NCBI GenBank assembly: GCA_028714075.1
Contig: JAQTMZ010000003.1
Span: 186,001 to 250,000, forward strand
DNA from: Gallionella sp.
GTDB taxonomy: Bacteria; Pseudomonadota; Gammaproteobacteria; Burkholderiales; Gallionellaceae
Direction: 5' to 3'
DNA length: 64,000 bases
Below the pieces are notes generated by a model, which did no database searches, was not told the origin of the DNA, and saw only the letters and a program-made list of their open reading frames with translations. A program made the translations under genes and the position numbers. How positions within the stretch are numbered: position 1 is the stretch's first letter; each line of letters starts with the position of its first letter. Shown here piece after piece: positions 10,119-20,380 of the stretch.

Positions 10119-11981
10119 CTAATGCCCACGTATATCGCTGAGCAGCTCCTTGATGTCGAGAATCAAAACGATATCGCCTTCGCTGGACATGGTCACGCCT
10201 GCCACGCCCTTGGGGCGGAAGGTGTCCAGCGATTTGATCACCACATCGTCATGCCCGGCAAAGCCGTCCGCCGAGAGGATGAAGCTGTTGCTGCCAAACT
10301 GCATCAGCACGCCCACTTCGGGCACGACACCCTGTTCCCAGCCGATCAGTTGCGCCAGCGGCAGCACCGGCAGCACTTCGCCGCGCACCACCATGGTCGC
10401 CCTGCCGGATACCTGCTGCAACTGGTCGGGCGAAATGGACAAAATTTCGCGCACCATCGACAGCGGCACGGCGAAGGATTGATCGCCGAGGCGCAGGATC
10501 AGTACCGGCAGGATCGCCAGCGTGAGCGGCAGGGAAATGGTGATGACGGTGCCTCTGTCGGGCTCGGACTGAATGTTGATGACCCCGTTGAGTTTCTGGA
10601 TGTTGGTTTTTACCACGTCCATACCCACGCCACGTCCCGACACACTGGATATTTCTTCCTTGGTCGAAAAGCCCGGCAAAAGAATGAGTTCCAGGCATTG
10701 GCTTTCATCCAGCGTGTTCGCCACTTCGTTGGTGATCAGCCCCTTTTCGACGGCCTTGTTGCGGATCACATCGGGGCGCATGCCGCGCCCGTCATCCTTG
10801 ATGGTAATCAGGATGTGGTCACCTTCCTGGCGCGCACTCAACTCTACGATGCTTTTTTCCGGTTTGCCGGCGGCGATGCGTTTTTCGATTGTTTCCACGC
10901 CGTGATCCACCGCATTGCGCACCAAGTGTACCAGCGGATCGTTCAGATCCTCGATCATGGTCTTGTCCATTTCGGTTTCTTCACCGATCAGCACCAGCTC
11001 CACATCTTTGCCCAATGACCGCGCCAGATCGCGCGCCAGACGCGGATATTTTTTAAACAAACGGCCGATCGGCTGCATACGCGTTTTCATCACCGCATTC
11101 TGCAAATTGACCACCAGCATATCCAATTGTGTTACCGATTGATCGAGTTCGCTCAAGGTGGTCGCGTCGTTGCGCCCCTGCAGAATATCGGAACGCAGAT
11201 GCGTGAGCCGGTTCTTGGTCAAGCCGATTTCGCCGGAAAGGTTCAACACCTGATCGAGGCGTTCGGTATCTACGCGGATAGTGGATTCCTTTGCTTCCTG
11301 CGCGGGCACATCGCCGCCACGGCGCCCGACCGTAGAGCCAGGCACATCGGCGGTACGGCGCCCAAATGCTTCTTTGGTGGAGGTTTCCTCCGAAATTGCT
11401 TCGGCAATTTTTTCCGGATCGCGGGTTGCGCCCACTTTGGCGACGATATCCGTGCCGGTCAGCGCGGTGTATAGCGCGTTCCAATCCACTCCGTCGGGAG
11501 GCTGCGGGGCGGTGCTCGCGGACGAAGGGCCGGGAGATGAGGTTCGAGGAGCGTGGGATTCTGTCTTCGGTTTTTTATCTTCTGGCTTCTTGCCGTCCAG
11601 CGCTGCTTTCAAGTTGTCCAGTATTTCGGCGGGAGCGGCATCCGGTTGCAGGCTTTGCTGCAACGCGCCGAACATTCTGCGTACTTCGGCGGTTGCCGCA
11701 AAAATTACATCCATGAGTTCCGCACTCAACGTCAACTCGCGGTTGCGCAGCTTGTCGAACAGGTTTTCGGTGAGGTGGCACAGCGTTACCAACTCGCTCG
11801 CGTTGAGAAATCCCGCGCCACCCTTGATGGTGTGAAAGCCGCGAAATATCTCATTGAGCAGCTTGCTGTCATCAGGGCGTTTCTCCAGATCCATCAGTTT
11901 GCTGTCCACGTCGGACAACATCTCCCCGGCTTCCGTCAAAAAGTCGCTCAACAACTCTTCCATGCCAGCAAAGTCGTTCAT
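10119..11981 (-). CDS. cheA: Chemotaxis histidine kinase CheA (second copy)
   Basis: CheA of 620 residues. The HPt domain carries His50 in GFHTIKGGAG. A long Pro/Ser/Lys-rich linker (about 130-165) leads to a region with an imperfect GRR-DVP duplication (208-226), the dimerisation domain (about 235-300), an ATPase domain with HLVRNAVDHG (352-361), DDGRGM and GRGVGMD, and a C-terminal CheW-like domain. All kinase motifs are intact. It is followed upstream by cheZ and cheY, the classic cheY-cheZ-cheA order of flagellar systems in beta- and gammaproteobacteria, so this is probably the main flagellar kinase. The ATG at 11981 has AGGAG upstream. Confidence 0.97.
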   Translation of the reverse strand: MNDFAGMEELLSDFLTEAGEMLSDVDSKLMDLEKRPDDSKLLNEIFRGFHTIKGGAGFLNASELVTLCHLTENLFDKLRNRELTLSAELMDVIFAATAEVRRMFGALQQSLQPDAAPAEILDNLKAALDGKKPEDKKPKTESHAPRTSSPGPSSASTAPQPPDGVDWNALYTALTGTDIVAKVGATRDPEKIAEAISEETSTKEAFGRRTADVPGSTVGRRGGDVPAQEAKESTIRVDTERLDQVLNLSGEIGLTKNRLTHLRSDILQGRNDATTLSELDQSVTQLDMLVVNLQNAVMKTRMQPIGRLFKKYPRLARDLARSLGKDVELVLIGEETEMDKTMIEDLNDPLVHLVRNAVDHGVETIEKRIAAGKPEKSIVELSARQEGDHILITIKDDGRGMRPDVIRNKAVEKGLITNEVANTLDESQCLELILLPGFSTKEEISSVSGRGVGMDVVKTNIQKLNGVINIQSEPDRGTVITISLPLTLAILPVLILRLGDQSFAVPLSMVREILSISPDQLQQVSGRATMVVRGEVLPVLPLAQLIGWEQGVVPEVGVLMQFGSNSFILSADGFAGHDDVVIKSLDTFRPKGVAGVTMSSEGDIVLILDIKELLSDIRGH

Positions 11982-11997
11982 TTTATTCTCCTAATTC

Positions 11998-12056
11998 AGG
12001 GGCTAGAGGTTGGAGGCTAGGAATTAACCTCCTCTAACCCCTAGCCTCTAATCCCT
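11998..12056. repeat. Inverted repeat between cheZ and cheA
   Basis: The whole gap between cheZ and the cheA ribosome site is built of GGGGCTAGAGG-type and CCTCTAACCCC-type segments that can pair with each other in more than one register. This is a repeat-derived palindrome rather than coding sequence; a role in tuning the cheZ to cheA ratio is possible but not shown. Confidence 0.6.
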
Positions 12057-12057
12057 A

Positions 12058-12804
12058 TTAAAACCCCAAACTTTCCAGTAATTCATCCACCTGATCCTGG
12101 TTGGTCACCACGTCCGTGCGCCCTGCCGCATTGATGACCGGACCATTCAGCAGTCCCGTTTGGTACTCGGCCTTAATTCCGGCGGGCGCGCTCTCCAGCA
12201 ACAACGACACCAGTTGCTGTTCCATGGTTTTGGTGACTTCGATGATTTTTTTGATGACCTGCCCGGTCAGATCCTGAAAGTCCTGCGCCATCATGATTTC
12301 CATCAGGTAACCATTGGTTGCCTTGGTCTGCTTGGGCACCTCATACAGGAATGCATGTGTTTGCGTAACGAGATTCTTGAATTGCTCCACATCCAGCTTT
12401 TTCTCGAACAGCATCTGCCACTGCCCGGCCAGACGGTGCGATTCGACTTCCACTTTCTCCAGGATCGGTTGCGCCGCATCGGTTGCATTCAGCACCTTCT
12501 CGGCGGCTTGTTGCGTCAAGGTCGCCACATAATTCAAGCGGTCGCGCGCATCGGGAATGGACGAAGCCGCCTTCTCGATTTCCTTGTTCAGCCCCAGTTC
12601 ACGCAATGTGTCGTGCAATGTCCGCGCCATGTGCCCGATCTGGTTGATGACTTTGCCTGTATCGGCACCGGCAATCGCGTTATTCGCCGCAGGCGTAGCG
12701 GGAATGGTGGCTTCGGCGACATTCGCCGCAACGATGCTGTCGAACAGCGATTCGAGATCGTCTGAATCCCCGGTTGCAGTATTACTTGTCATGGCATCAC
12801 TCAC
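12058..12804 (-). CDS. cheZ: CheY-P phosphatase CheZ
   Basis: Protein of 248 residues that speeds dephosphorylation of CheY-P. The conserved [12 protein letters not shown] stretch is intact, and Asp178 and Gln182 correspond to the catalytic Asp143 and Gln147 of the E. coli protein. The C-terminal helix [12 protein letters not shown] matches the CheY-binding tail. Helical hairpin segments precede it. The start codon overlaps the cheY stop by four bases (ATGA), showing translational coupling. Its presence beside the CheY at 12801 marks that CheY as the motor-binding one. Confidence 0.97.
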   Translation of the reverse strand: MSDAMTSNTATGDSDDLESLFDSIVAANVAEATIPATPAANNAIAGADTGKVINQIGHMARTLHDTLRELGLNKEIEKAASSIPDARDRLNYVATLTQQAAEKVLNATDAAQPILEKVEVESHRLAGQWQMLFEKKLDVEQFKNLVTQTHAFLYEVPKQTKATNGYLMEIMMAQDFQDLTGQVIKKIIEVTKTMEQQLVSLLLESAPAGIKAEYQTGLLNGPVINAAGRTDVVTNQDQVDELLESLGF

Positions 12805-13199
12805 TTATTTAGATTTGGGAAGTTTTGAAAGATTTTCTTCAACTTCTCGTCCAGTGTCGCGGCGGTGAACGGTTTCACCACATAACCGCTCGCCCCGGCT
12901 TTCGCCGCCTCGATAATATTTTCTTTTTTCGCTTCCGCCGTTACCATCAGTACCGGCAGATGCTTGAGCTTGGCATCCGCACGAATTTCACGCAACAATT
13001 CGATTCCCGTCATGTTGGGCATATTCCAGTCGGAAACCACGAAATCAAATGGGTCTGAACGCAGCTTGGCCAATGCGTCCACCCCGTCCTCCGCTTCATG
13101 CACGTTGTTAAAGCCCAGCTCTTTGAGCAGGTTGCGCACGATGCGGCGCATCGTCGAGAAATCATCCACCACCAGAAATTTTGTATTTTCTATACCCAT
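12801..13199 (-). CDS. cheY: Flagellar response regulator CheY
   Basis: Receiver of 132 residues close to enterobacterial CheY. It has Asp12 and Asp13, phospho-acceptor Asp57 in VSDWNMP, Thr87 in MVTAEA and Lys109 in KPF. Phosphorylated CheY binds FliM at the flagellar switch. It overlaps cheZ by four bases and shares strand and order with cheA at 10119. The ATG at 13199 opens [13 protein letters not shown]. The second CheY at 8375 is a distant paralogue. Confidence 0.97.
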   Translation of the reverse strand: MGIENTKFLVVDDFSTMRRIVRNLLKELGFNNVHEAEDGVDALAKLRSDPFDFVVSDWNMPNMTGIELLREIRADAKLKHLPVLMVTAEAKKENIIEAAKAGASGYVVKPFTAATLDEKLKKIFQNFPNLNK

Positions 13200-13295
13200 T
13201 GCAACTCCCTAAATTCATTCATTAGTCATTGGCTAAAATCGCGTAACGACAATGTTGGCCGGCAACTAATAACTAACAACTGCTTTATAACTGGC

Positions 13296-14243
13296 TTACG
13301 TTAACAGCGGCCTCAATGTGGTCGACAAAATCATCGAATCAAACTTCGGCACATAGTAATCCACCCCGACACGTCGGCCCATTGCGCGATTGGCGTCGGA
13401 TGACAGCGACGAGTGCATCACCACCGGTATGCCGTCGAAACGGCGATCCGATTTGATATTTTGGGTCAACACGTAACCATCCATTTCCGGCATTTCAGCA
13501 TCGGTCAAAATAACCTGCAACTGGTCATGCAGGTTGGTGCCCGCGCTTTGTGCCGTATCGGCCATCGCCTTGAGCCTGTCCCAGGCCTCTTGCCCATTGT
13601 TCGACTGAATATGCTTGACACCCATTTTGTCCAGCACTTCGGCAATTTTTCTGCGCGCCACCATCGAATCGTCGGCAAAGAATACGCACAGGCTTTGTGC
13701 CGATTCCAGCCGTTCCACACTGCCTACCACGCCTTCGCCGAACGCGTTGGCCAGAATCTGCTCGACATCCAGGATCGAAACCAGCGAGCCATCCGGCAAT
13801 TCGGTGATCGCAGTAATCAGCGACCCTTGGTCGGAGAGCATTCCCTCGGTGGCGCGCACCTTGTCCCAATCCACGCGAATGATGCGATCCACTCCCTTCA
13901 CCAGAAAGCCGAGAATATGGTTGCTATATTCCGCCACCATCATGGTCTGATGCCTCTCGGTGGTGCTGATGCCCATGAAATTCGCCAGGTTCAGCACCGG
14001 CATCACATGCCCGCGCAACGACACGATTCCGTCGACCCCGTTCGGCATATTGGGCGTGCGTGTGATTTTTTTGGCCTGGCTGATTTCCTTGACCTTGAAC
14101 ACATTGATGCCGAATTTTTCATCGCTGCCCAAATTAAACAGCAGGATTTCCATTTTGTTCGTGCCCGCCAGATTGGTGCGCGCATCGACGTGATCCAGCA
14201 AGCCGCTCTGATCGCTGCCCAGCATGTCTTCCGTATAAGTCAT
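13296..14243 (-). CDS. cheV: CheV-type coupling protein (CheW-receiver fusion), copy 1
   Basis: A CheW-like domain (roughly residues 25-165) fused to a receiver domain with the phospho-acceptor Asp in LTDAEMPEMDG. CheV couples receptors to CheA, with adaptation tuned by phosphorylation. I chose the ATG at 14243 (MTYTEDM, 315 residues) because AGGAG lies about seven bases upstream; a TTG at 14261 would add six residues but overlaps the upstream gene. It is adjacent to and similar along its length to a second cheV, so the pair probably arose by tandem duplication. Confidence 0.93.
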   Translation of the reverse strand: MTYTEDMLGSDQSGLLDHVDARTNLAGTNKMEILLFNLGSDEKFGINVFKVKEISQAKKITRTPNMPNGVDGIVSLRGHVMPVLNLANFMGISTTERHQTMMVAEYSNHILGFLVKGVDRIIRVDWDKVRATEGMLSDQGSLITAITELPDGSLVSILDVEQILANAFGEGVVGSVERLESAQSLCVFFADDSMVARRKIAEVLDKMGVKHIQSNNGQEAWDRLKAMADTAQSAGTNLHDQLQVILTDAEMPEMDGYVLTQNIKSDRRFDGIPVVMHSSLSSDANRAMGRRVGVDYYVPKFDSMILSTTLRPLLT

Positions 14244-14257
14244 TTTTTCTCCTACGA

Positions 14258-15199
14258 TCAAGCCAACAATCGCGCCAATGTCTGCGCCAATTTTTGCGCC
14301 TCGAATTTTGGCACATACTCGTCCACCCCGACAGCCTTGCCCATTTGCTCGTTGGACGTGCTGCTCAATGACGAATGCATCAACACTGGTATCCCCGCAA
14401 AGCGCTTATCCGATTTGATCTTGCGCGTCAGCATATAACCGTCCATTTCCGGCATTTCCACATCGGTCAGAATCACATTCACCATTTCCTTGAGCGGCCT
14501 GTTTGCAGCATCGGCATAATCCGCCAACTTTAACAATTCGTCCCATGCTTGGCGCCCATTGATCGCGGAAATATGCTTCACCTGCATGGCATCCAGCGTT
14601 TTGGTAATCTGGTTGCGCGCGACGGAAGAATCATCGGCAAAAAATACCGTGCGATCCTTGCCCAGCGGCTGCACGCTCTTGAATATGGTCTCATCGCTGT
14701 CGAAATGGCCGGTTTCGGAAAGGACTTTTTCCACGTCCAGCATCATCACCAGCCGCTTGTCCTTTAATTCGGTAATCGCCGTAACCAGCCCGCCCATTTC
14801 CGCCACCAGCATCTGCGGCGGCACACGCATCGCCGACCAGTCCAGCCGCAGGATGTTATCCACCGCCCTGACCAGAAAGCCCTGCGTATGCCCGTTGTAC
14901 TCGGTGACAATCATGATGTCCGGCTTGCTGTCGGTTTCGATGCCGATATATTTGGCCAGATCGATCACCGGAACCAGCGTCCCGCGCAAGCTCACCATCC
15001 CCTCGACCGCATTGGGCATTTCCGGTGCGCGCGTAATGGCGGGAATGCGCATCACCTCGCGCACTTTGAACACATTGATGCCGAAGGTCTCCTCGCGCCC
15101 GGTGCGATTGTCCGTACCTAATGAAAACATCAGGATTTCCAGCTTGTTGGTTCCTGCCAGCTTGGTTCTGGCATCAATATTCTTTAATAGGTCTGACAT
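14258..15199 (-). CDS. cheV: CheV-type coupling protein (CheW-receiver fusion), copy 2
   Basis: Protein of 313 residues with a CheW-like domain (about 18-160) and a receiver domain whose phospho-acceptor is Asp246 in LTDVEMPEMDG, with the acidic pair Asp189 and Asp190. It shares segments such as DARTKLAGTNK-EIL and PVLMHSSLSS with the neighbouring cheV. Both have complete receiver signatures, so neither looks degenerate. Two adjacent CheV proteins imply receptor-specific coupling. The ATG at 15199 has GGAG upstream. Confidence 0.94.
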   Translation of the reverse strand: MSDLLKNIDARTKLAGTNKLEILMFSLGTDNRTGREETFGINVFKVREVMRIPAITRAPEMPNAVEGMVSLRGTLVPVIDLAKYIGIETDSKPDIMIVTEYNGHTQGFLVRAVDNILRLDWSAMRVPPQMLVAEMGGLVTAITELKDKRLVMMLDVEKVLSETGHFDSDETIFKSVQPLGKDRTVFFADDSSVARNQITKTLDAMQVKHISAINGRQAWDELLKLADYADAANRPLKEMVNVILTDVEMPEMDGYMLTRKIKSDKRFAGIPVLMHSSLSSTSNEQMGKAVGVDEYVPKFEAQKLAQTLARLLA

Positions 15200-15217
15200 T
15201 TATTTCTCCTCACCTGT

Positions 15218-15242
15218 ACGGGTATGGCGCGCCGTACCCATA
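15218..15242. repeat. REP-like palindrome at the receptor-cheV junction
   Basis: GGGTATGGCGCGCCGTACCC is a 20-base palindrome with one mismatched pair, lying between the haem receptor stop (15245) and the cheV start (15199). Related GGGTAC/GGCGCGCC wording recurs at 22645-22690. Confidence 0.6.
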
Positions 15243-15244
15243 CT

Positions 15245-17320
15245 TCACATCGCGCACTTGGTCAACGGATAACCGGCCTTCTTCAATTCGGCGGCCGACC
15301 TGGCCAATTCTTCAGCGGCCAGTTTGGCATCCTTGGCGGATTGCGTATTATTATCCACTAAGCTGGTCACGCGCTCCAGGCTATTCGCCACACTCTCGCT
15401 TGCCACAGACTGCTCTCTGGCTGCTGTGGCAATATGTTCCATGCGCTCGTCCACGTTGACCATTGCGGCCCTGATTTTTTTGAGTCCTTCGCTATTCATC
15501 TGAACCAGAGTAACCCCGGCCTCGACATCGGTTATCGCGCCCTGCATGGATTTTACGGCAGATTCGGAAATTGAGTTGATTTCTCCGATGGTGCCGGCGA
15601 TATCCTTGGTGCTGGTCGAGGTGCGTTCCGCCAGCTTGCGCACTTCGTCCGCCACCACCGCAAAGCCGCGTCCCTGCTCGCCGGCGCGTGCCGCTTCAAT
15701 TGCCGCATTCAGCGCCAGCAGGTTGGTCTGCTCGGCAATATCCTTGATGGCGTTCGCAATCACGCCGATCTTCTGGATTGCCGCGCTGAGATCAATGATC
15801 GTTTTGCTGGAAGACTGCACGGTATCCACGGCTTTGCTCATTGCGGGGTTAATTTGGCCTTGCATCCGGTCGGCGTTGGCGATGATGATTTCCTGCATGG
15901 CACGCGCATCGGTGAGCGAATCCGCCGCCATGCTTGCCACTTCGGCGATCGACTGGCTGAATTCCTCCATGGTGCTGGCAATCTGCTGTATGTGATCCTG
16001 CTCGTTCACCACGTTATCCGCCACGCTGGACACCCTGGCGTCCATGTCCACGATGCGCTGCTGCATCTGCCCGACCGGCGTGGCAATCTCGTCCACCATG
16101 GTGCGCAAGTAGCATTGCATGGTCTGGATTTCGCACAGCATCAACCCCATTTCGTCCCGGATGGAAAGATCCAGCTCGGTATCGAGATTGCCTTCCATGA
16201 TATTCCTGAATTCGTTACTCACCATGCGGGCCGGGCGGCGAACATATTTGTCGACGCTGTAACCGATGAAAAAGAACAGGAATATTTGTAGCGCAAGCTG
16301 CCCGCCCAGCATCTGCATCTCGGTACGGAAGACCTTGTCGTCATCCGATTTCAAATCGACCACTACATCCGATACCCCGAGCACCACGCCTTCCTGCGCC
16401 GCATGGCAACCGGTGCAATCGGTGCCGTGAAAATCCTTGCTTGCCAGATAGGGAGTTATCACCCGCACCATCTGCGCACCGCGTTCATCGTTCATGAACG
16501 TGATGCTTTGCTTCTTGCTTTCGATCACCTGCCGTTGCGCATCGCTATCGACCTGCTCTTCCGGCAGGCCCGGGCCATACAAATCCACCACCTGCTTGGC
16601 GCGGACAAGCCGTGCGGACTTGATGCTTTTGGATGAGCCAATTTTATGGAGTAACAGCTTGCGGTTGTTCACCTCGCCAATTTGTCCGGTCACCATCAGC
16701 ATGTTTGCGCTGTCGATGATTTCATTGGCGAGCTGTTCGCCTTTCTCAACCGCCAATTTTTTTGGTTCCTCCCTGAGGCTGGCGGAAATAATAACTTGTG
16801 CGGTGGCCAGGACGATGATGAGCGAAGCCTGGATCATGAACTGCAACTTGGCCTTAAGTGACCAGTTCTTGAACTTGAGCCGCTCGTATTTCGATGCGAC
16901 CTGCGCGCCGGATTGGTTCAAATCCCGATACAATTTTTCCGCTTCGGCAATCTGGTTGCGCGTCGGCGCTTTGCGCACCGACACATAGCCGGTAATCTTC
17001 CCGCCTTCAATAATCGGCGCGACGGTAGCGCGCACCCAATAGTGATCGCCGTTCTTGCAGCGGTTCTTGACCATGCCGCGCCACGGATGTTCTTCTTTCA
17101 GCGTATCCCACAGCCATTTGAATGCCTGCGGCGGCATATCGGGATGGCGCACAATGTTGTGGCTTGTGCCGATTAGCTCTTCGCGCGAATATCCGGAGAT
17201 CGCCACAAATGCGTCGTTCGCGTAGGTGATGATGCCCTTGGTGTCGGTTTTCGAGACCAGTACGCCACCCGCCGGAAACGGCACTTCTTTTTGTGACACA
17301 AAAGCATTTTTGTTTTGCAT
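15245..17320 (-). CDS. Chemoreceptor with cytoplasmic PAS and periplasmic c-type haem motif
   Basis: Receptor of 691 residues. It has an N-terminal Aer-type PAS (about 10-120, with NIVRHPDMP), a membrane segment (about 159-181), a periplasmic domain (182-339) and a second membrane segment (about 340-357), then HAMP and an MCP signalling domain with [20 protein letters not shown]. Near the end of the periplasmic domain is C302-x-x-C305-H306, the covalent attachment motif for c-type haem (16403-16417). The protein would therefore have two potential redox-sensing modules on opposite sides of the membrane. Haem-containing receptors of broadly this type are known in Geobacter. No CheR tether is present; the tail ends in KCAM. 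Haem loading is inferred from the motif alone. Confidence 0.9.
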   Translation of the reverse strand: MQNKNAFVSQKEVPFPAGGVLVSKTDTKGIITYANDAFVAISGYSREELIGTSHNIVRHPDMPPQAFKWLWDTLKEEHPWRGMVKNRCKNGDHYWVRATVAPIIEGGKITGYVSVRKAPTRNQIAEAEKLYRDLNQSGAQVASKYERLKFKNWSLKAKLQFMIQASLIIVLATAQVIISASLREEPKKLAVEKGEQLANEIIDSANMLMVTGQIGEVNNRKLLLHKIGSSKSIKSARLVRAKQVVDLYGPGLPEEQVDSDAQRQVIESKKQSITFMNDERGAQMVRVITPYLASKDFHGTDCTGCHAAQEGVVLGVSDVVVDLKSDDDKVFRTEMQMLGGQLALQIFLFFFIGYSVDKYVRRPARMVSNEFRNIMEGNLDTELDLSIRDEMGLMLCEIQTMQCYLRTMVDEIATPVGQMQQRIVDMDARVSSVADNVVNEQDHIQQIASTMEEFSQSIAEVASMAADSLTDARAMQEIIIANADRMQGQINPAMSKAVDTVQSSSKTIIDLSAAIQKIGVIANAIKDIAEQTNLLALNAAIEAARAGEQGRGFAVVADEVRKLAERTSTSTKDIAGTIGEINSISESAVKSMQGAITDVEAGVTLVQMNSEGLKKIRAAMVNVDERMEHIATAAREQSVASESVANSLERVTSLVDNNTQSAKDAKLAAEELARSAAELKKAGYPLTKCAM

Positions 17321-17332
17321 GGCTGTCCTTTG

Positions 17333-18955
17333 CTACACCTTAAATCGGCTTGCCGCGACGTGCAATTCTTTGGCAAGTTGATCCAGGCGCACAATGTCCT
17401 GGGTATTCGATTCCAATGCCATATGATTCTCTTCCGACATCTGCGCGATTTTTTCCACGTTGCGCGCAATTTCGGCGCCCGCCTTGCCTTGTTCTCCCAC
17501 CGATGCCGCGATGTCGCTCACGCCGTGACTGGATTGCGTGACCGCCTCGCCCGCCTCAGTCAATACGCTAGAGACACGCTCTATATGTTCCTGTGTCGTC
17601 TGCAGGGAGCGCAAGCCCGCTTGCACGGTGGCCTCGACATGGGTGGATTTCTGGTTCAGCGAGTTGGTTACGCGGTCGATTTCATTGGCCGATTGCGCGG
17701 ACTTCTCCGCCAGTTTGCGCACCTCATCCGCCACCACCGCAAAGCCGCGCCCCTGCTCGCCGGCACGCGCCGCTTCGATCGCCGCATTCAACGCCAGCAG
17801 GTTGGTCTGGTCGGCAATCTCCTTCACTTGCTGGGTCATGCCGGCAATGGCGCGGGTGCTGTCGACAAACTCCTTCACCGACCCGGCGATCTGGTTGACC
17901 GTTTCTTGAACATGGCCGATTTCGCCGATCATTTCCGTCACGCTCAAGTTGCCTTGCTGGGTTTGTTGCAGGCTCGTCTCGGACAGCTTGCGCACGTTTT
18001 CGGTGTTGCCTGCCACCGAATTGATGCTTGCGGTGATTTGTTCCACTGCCGCTGCCGTGGAAGCCGCCGCTTCGCTCTGTTCCCGCGAGCCTTGCGCTAT
18101 TTGCAGCGAGGAGGCGGACAGTTGCGCCGCCGTGCTGGACACCGTGATGGCATTGGCAAGCACCTGCCTGATGATGTTGGCGAAGCCGTCGATCAGCCCG
18201 TTGAATGCGGTTGTTGCCTGGCCGATTTCATCCTGCCCGTACACCTTGGCACGCGCGCTCAAATCACCGTCTGCCGACATTTTCACCATCACACCGCGCA
18301 GCTCATTTACCGAGCGATCGACGCCGCGGATGATCGAGCCCCCCAGCATGCCGCCCAATATCGCGCCGAGCACAGTCAGCGCGATGCAAAATACGCGCAT
18401 GGTTTTAAAGGCGGCAGCCGATTCCTGATGCAAGCTTTCCGCATCGCGCTTTTCCATTTCGATCAACGCGTTCATCGCTTCGTTTAGCGGAGCGTTCAGG
18501 GGGGTAATATGCTCTATCTGTATCCGTTTGACTTCAGCCGCATTATTGGCGCGCATCGCGGCCAGCGCCGGCTTAATGCCTTCTTCGACAAAGCGTCCGC
18601 GCGCATCGGCAAATTTTGCCGCCAGAATCTTGTCCTCCTCGTCGGTCAACGAAGTCATGAAGGCTTCCCACTGCTTGTCGATGACAGACTTGTTCTCCGC
18701 AATTTCCTGAATAGACTTTGCCGTATTTTCAGGCTGTATGACCGCATTGGCGATAGCTATCCGGTTGTTCAAATTAGCCCTGGCGATGGTATCCATTTGC
18801 GTGATGGGGATTAGCTTGGCGTTATACGTTGATTCGAGCGCGCTGTTGGCCTTGGCGGCAGCATACAGCCCCGCCGCGCTGATTACCACGAGACCTGTCA
18901 GCAAGAAGGCCAACAGAAATACCAATCGTGCACGGATTTTCATATTGTCTAACAT
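17333..18955 (-). CDS. Methyl-accepting chemotaxis protein with four-helix sensor
   Basis: Classic receptor of 540 residues from the ATG at 18955, chosen because AGGAGG lies six bases upstream; an ATG further out at 19003 has no such site. A membrane segment (about 10-32), a four-helix-bundle periplasmic domain (to about 190), a second membrane segment (about 190-212), HAMP and a signalling domain with [20 protein letters not shown] are visible. It ends ASRFKV without a CheR tether. It is the first gene of the chemotaxis block and lies only 12 bases from the haem receptor, so the two are probably co-transcribed. Ligand unknown. Confidence 0.95.
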   Translation of the reverse strand: MLDNMKIRARLVFLLAFLLTGLVVISAAGLYAAAKANSALESTYNAKLIPITQMDTIARANLNNRIAIANAVIQPENTAKSIQEIAENKSVIDKQWEAFMTSLTDEEDKILAAKFADARGRFVEEGIKPALAAMRANNAAEVKRIQIEHITPLNAPLNEAMNALIEMEKRDAESLHQESAAAFKTMRVFCIALTVLGAILGGMLGGSIIRGVDRSVNELRGVMVKMSADGDLSARAKVYGQDEIGQATTAFNGLIDGFANIIRQVLANAITVSSTAAQLSASSLQIAQGSREQSEAAASTAAAVEQITASINSVAGNTENVRKLSETSLQQTQQGNLSVTEMIGEIGHVQETVNQIAGSVKEFVDSTRAIAGMTQQVKEIADQTNLLALNAAIEAARAGEQGRGFAVVADEVRKLAEKSAQSANEIDRVTNSLNQKSTHVEATVQAGLRSLQTTQEHIERVSSVLTEAGEAVTQSSHGVSDIAASVGEQGKAGAEIARNVEKIAQMSEENHMALESNTQDIVRLDQLAKELHVAASRFKV

Positions 18956-19355
18956 CGCAACCTCCTGTTTATCAACATCCGCGCTTTTGCCTAAAGATGT
19001 CATCTTGGTGACAAACTATGGACGATAAGTGACGGATACATGCCTTTTTCCACAGCCATTACTCTAACGACAATACCCCAATCCCCTTAAGGTGAACAGA
19101 GAAATAAACCTACGCCAATTCGCGGGATTAAGCGTCTTTTTTGGCAGTTTTGCCGCTACTGCGGCACGGTGTGCAGAGCTCCCATTATGAAAAGTTTTTG
19201 TTCGGGTGCCGGAGAGGCGTTTCCATGGATAGCTAGCGATCAGGTTGTCGTTTTCGGACAACCTGGTTACAGGCCGCGGGAGCGGTACAAAGATTCATGA
19301 TTTATCGCGGCTGAAGCTGCTGCCGAGAGAGCGGGGCTGATCGCGAATATTCTGG
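18956..19355. other. 400-base gap between motB and the chemotaxis block
   Basis: I see no credible gene here. A 65-codon frame at 19064-19261 lacks a ribosome site and any recognisable feature. The gap separates motB (ends 19356) from the first receptor gene and is the likely site of a promoter for the chemotaxis operon, but I could not place a sigma-28 or sigma-70 promoter with confidence. A TTTTTGTTCGGGTGCCGG segment near 19195 resembles one at 22653. Confidence 0.5.
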
Positions 19356-20330
19356 CTAACGCGTTACCGGTGCGGCGGGAACAGCGGAGGAGGTCGGCAT
19401 TTCACCGGACTCTGTCGCGTCATCCTCGGGAATATCTTCTCCCACCGTGCCGCCGTCATGGCTGGCGGCCTCCTCGGCCTGCTTGTTCATCACGATCATG
19501 CTGATACGGCGGTTGATCGGATTTAGCGGATCATCTTTCATAAACGGCACAGCGGACGACAAGCCCACCACACGGATAATTTTCTCGCTCGCCATGCCGC
19601 CCACGATCAATTCGCGGCGCGACGCATTGGCGCGGTCGGCGGACAATTCCCAGTTGCTGTATCCCATGGCGCCGCCGCCATAGAGAGCCGCATCGGTATG
19701 GCCGGATATGCTTATTTTATTGGGAACTTCGTTCAGCATCAGGCCGATCTCATGCAGGATTTCTTTGGTGTAAGATTCAAGTTCCGCGCTGCCGAGCTGG
19801 AACATCGGCCGGTTCTTTTCATCGACAATCTGGATACGCAGCCCTTCGCTGGTGATGTCGAGCAGAATTTGTTTTTTGAACTGCTTCAACTTGGCGCTGC
19901 TGTCGATGGCTTTCTCGATGCTGGCTTTCAGCTCCTTGAGCTTTTCAAGTTCTTGTTTGCGCTCGGCTCGCGCTTGAGCCTGGTTAGCCGCTTTAACGTT
20001 CAAGACTCTTTTTTCAGCGGGTAAATCGCCATATTTGACCTGGCCCGATGCGCGCGTCAGGTCTTGGCCTCCGCCCTTGAGAATGCTTGAGCTATCGCCA
20101 CTCCCGGAGCCGCCCGACAACGCAACCTTGAGCGGCGTTTTGAAATATTCGGAAATGCCCTTCAGGTCGCCCGCAGTCACCGAGCCAAGCAACCACATTA
20201 GCAGAAAAAACGCCATCATCGCCGTGACGAAATCGGCATAAGCAATTTTCCACGCGCCGCCATGCGCCAAGCCCACCACTTTTTTGACGCGCTTTATGAC
20301 GATGGGTTTTTTGTTCTTGTCTTCGGACAT
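19356..20330 (-). CDS. motB: Flagellar motor stator protein MotB
   Basis: Stator subunit of 324 residues. A basic N-terminus leads into a single membrane helix (about 30-50) with the proton-accepting Asp33 in AYADFVTAMMAFFLLMW. A linker and coiled segment (about 110-150) precede an OmpA-like peptidoglycan-binding domain with ISGHTDA and NRRISMIV. A Glu/Asp/Ala-rich tail follows. The conserved Asp and plain motor context suggest a proton-driven stator. It lies 50 bases after motA on the same strand. Confidence 0.97.
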   Translation of the reverse strand: MSEDKNKKPIVIKRVKKVVGLAHGGAWKIAYADFVTAMMAFFLLMWLLGSVTAGDLKGISEYFKTPLKVALSGGSGSGDSSSILKGGGQDLTRASGQVKYGDLPAEKRVLNVKAANQAQARAERKQELEKLKELKASIEKAIDSSAKLKQFKKQILLDITSEGLRIQIVDEKNRPMFQLGSAELESYTKEILHEIGLMLNEVPNKISISGHTDAALYGGGAMGYSNWELSADRANASRRELIVGGMASEKIIRVVGLSSAVPFMKDDPLNPINRRISMIVMNKQAEEAASHDGGTVGEDIPEDDATESGEMPTSSAVPAAPVTR

Positions 20331-20380
20331 GTTGGGCCGGTGTTAGATGTCAGGCACCAATCTTGGTGCCTGATTGCTGG

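Noticed and set aside
18985-19030. TAAAGATG followed by GACGATAA as a sigma-28-like promoter
   Set aside because: Spacing is far too long and the orientation points away from the chemotaxis genes.
19064-19261. Possible small gene of 65 codons in the gap before the chemotaxis block
   Set aside because: No ribosome site, no motif and it spans repeat-like sequence.
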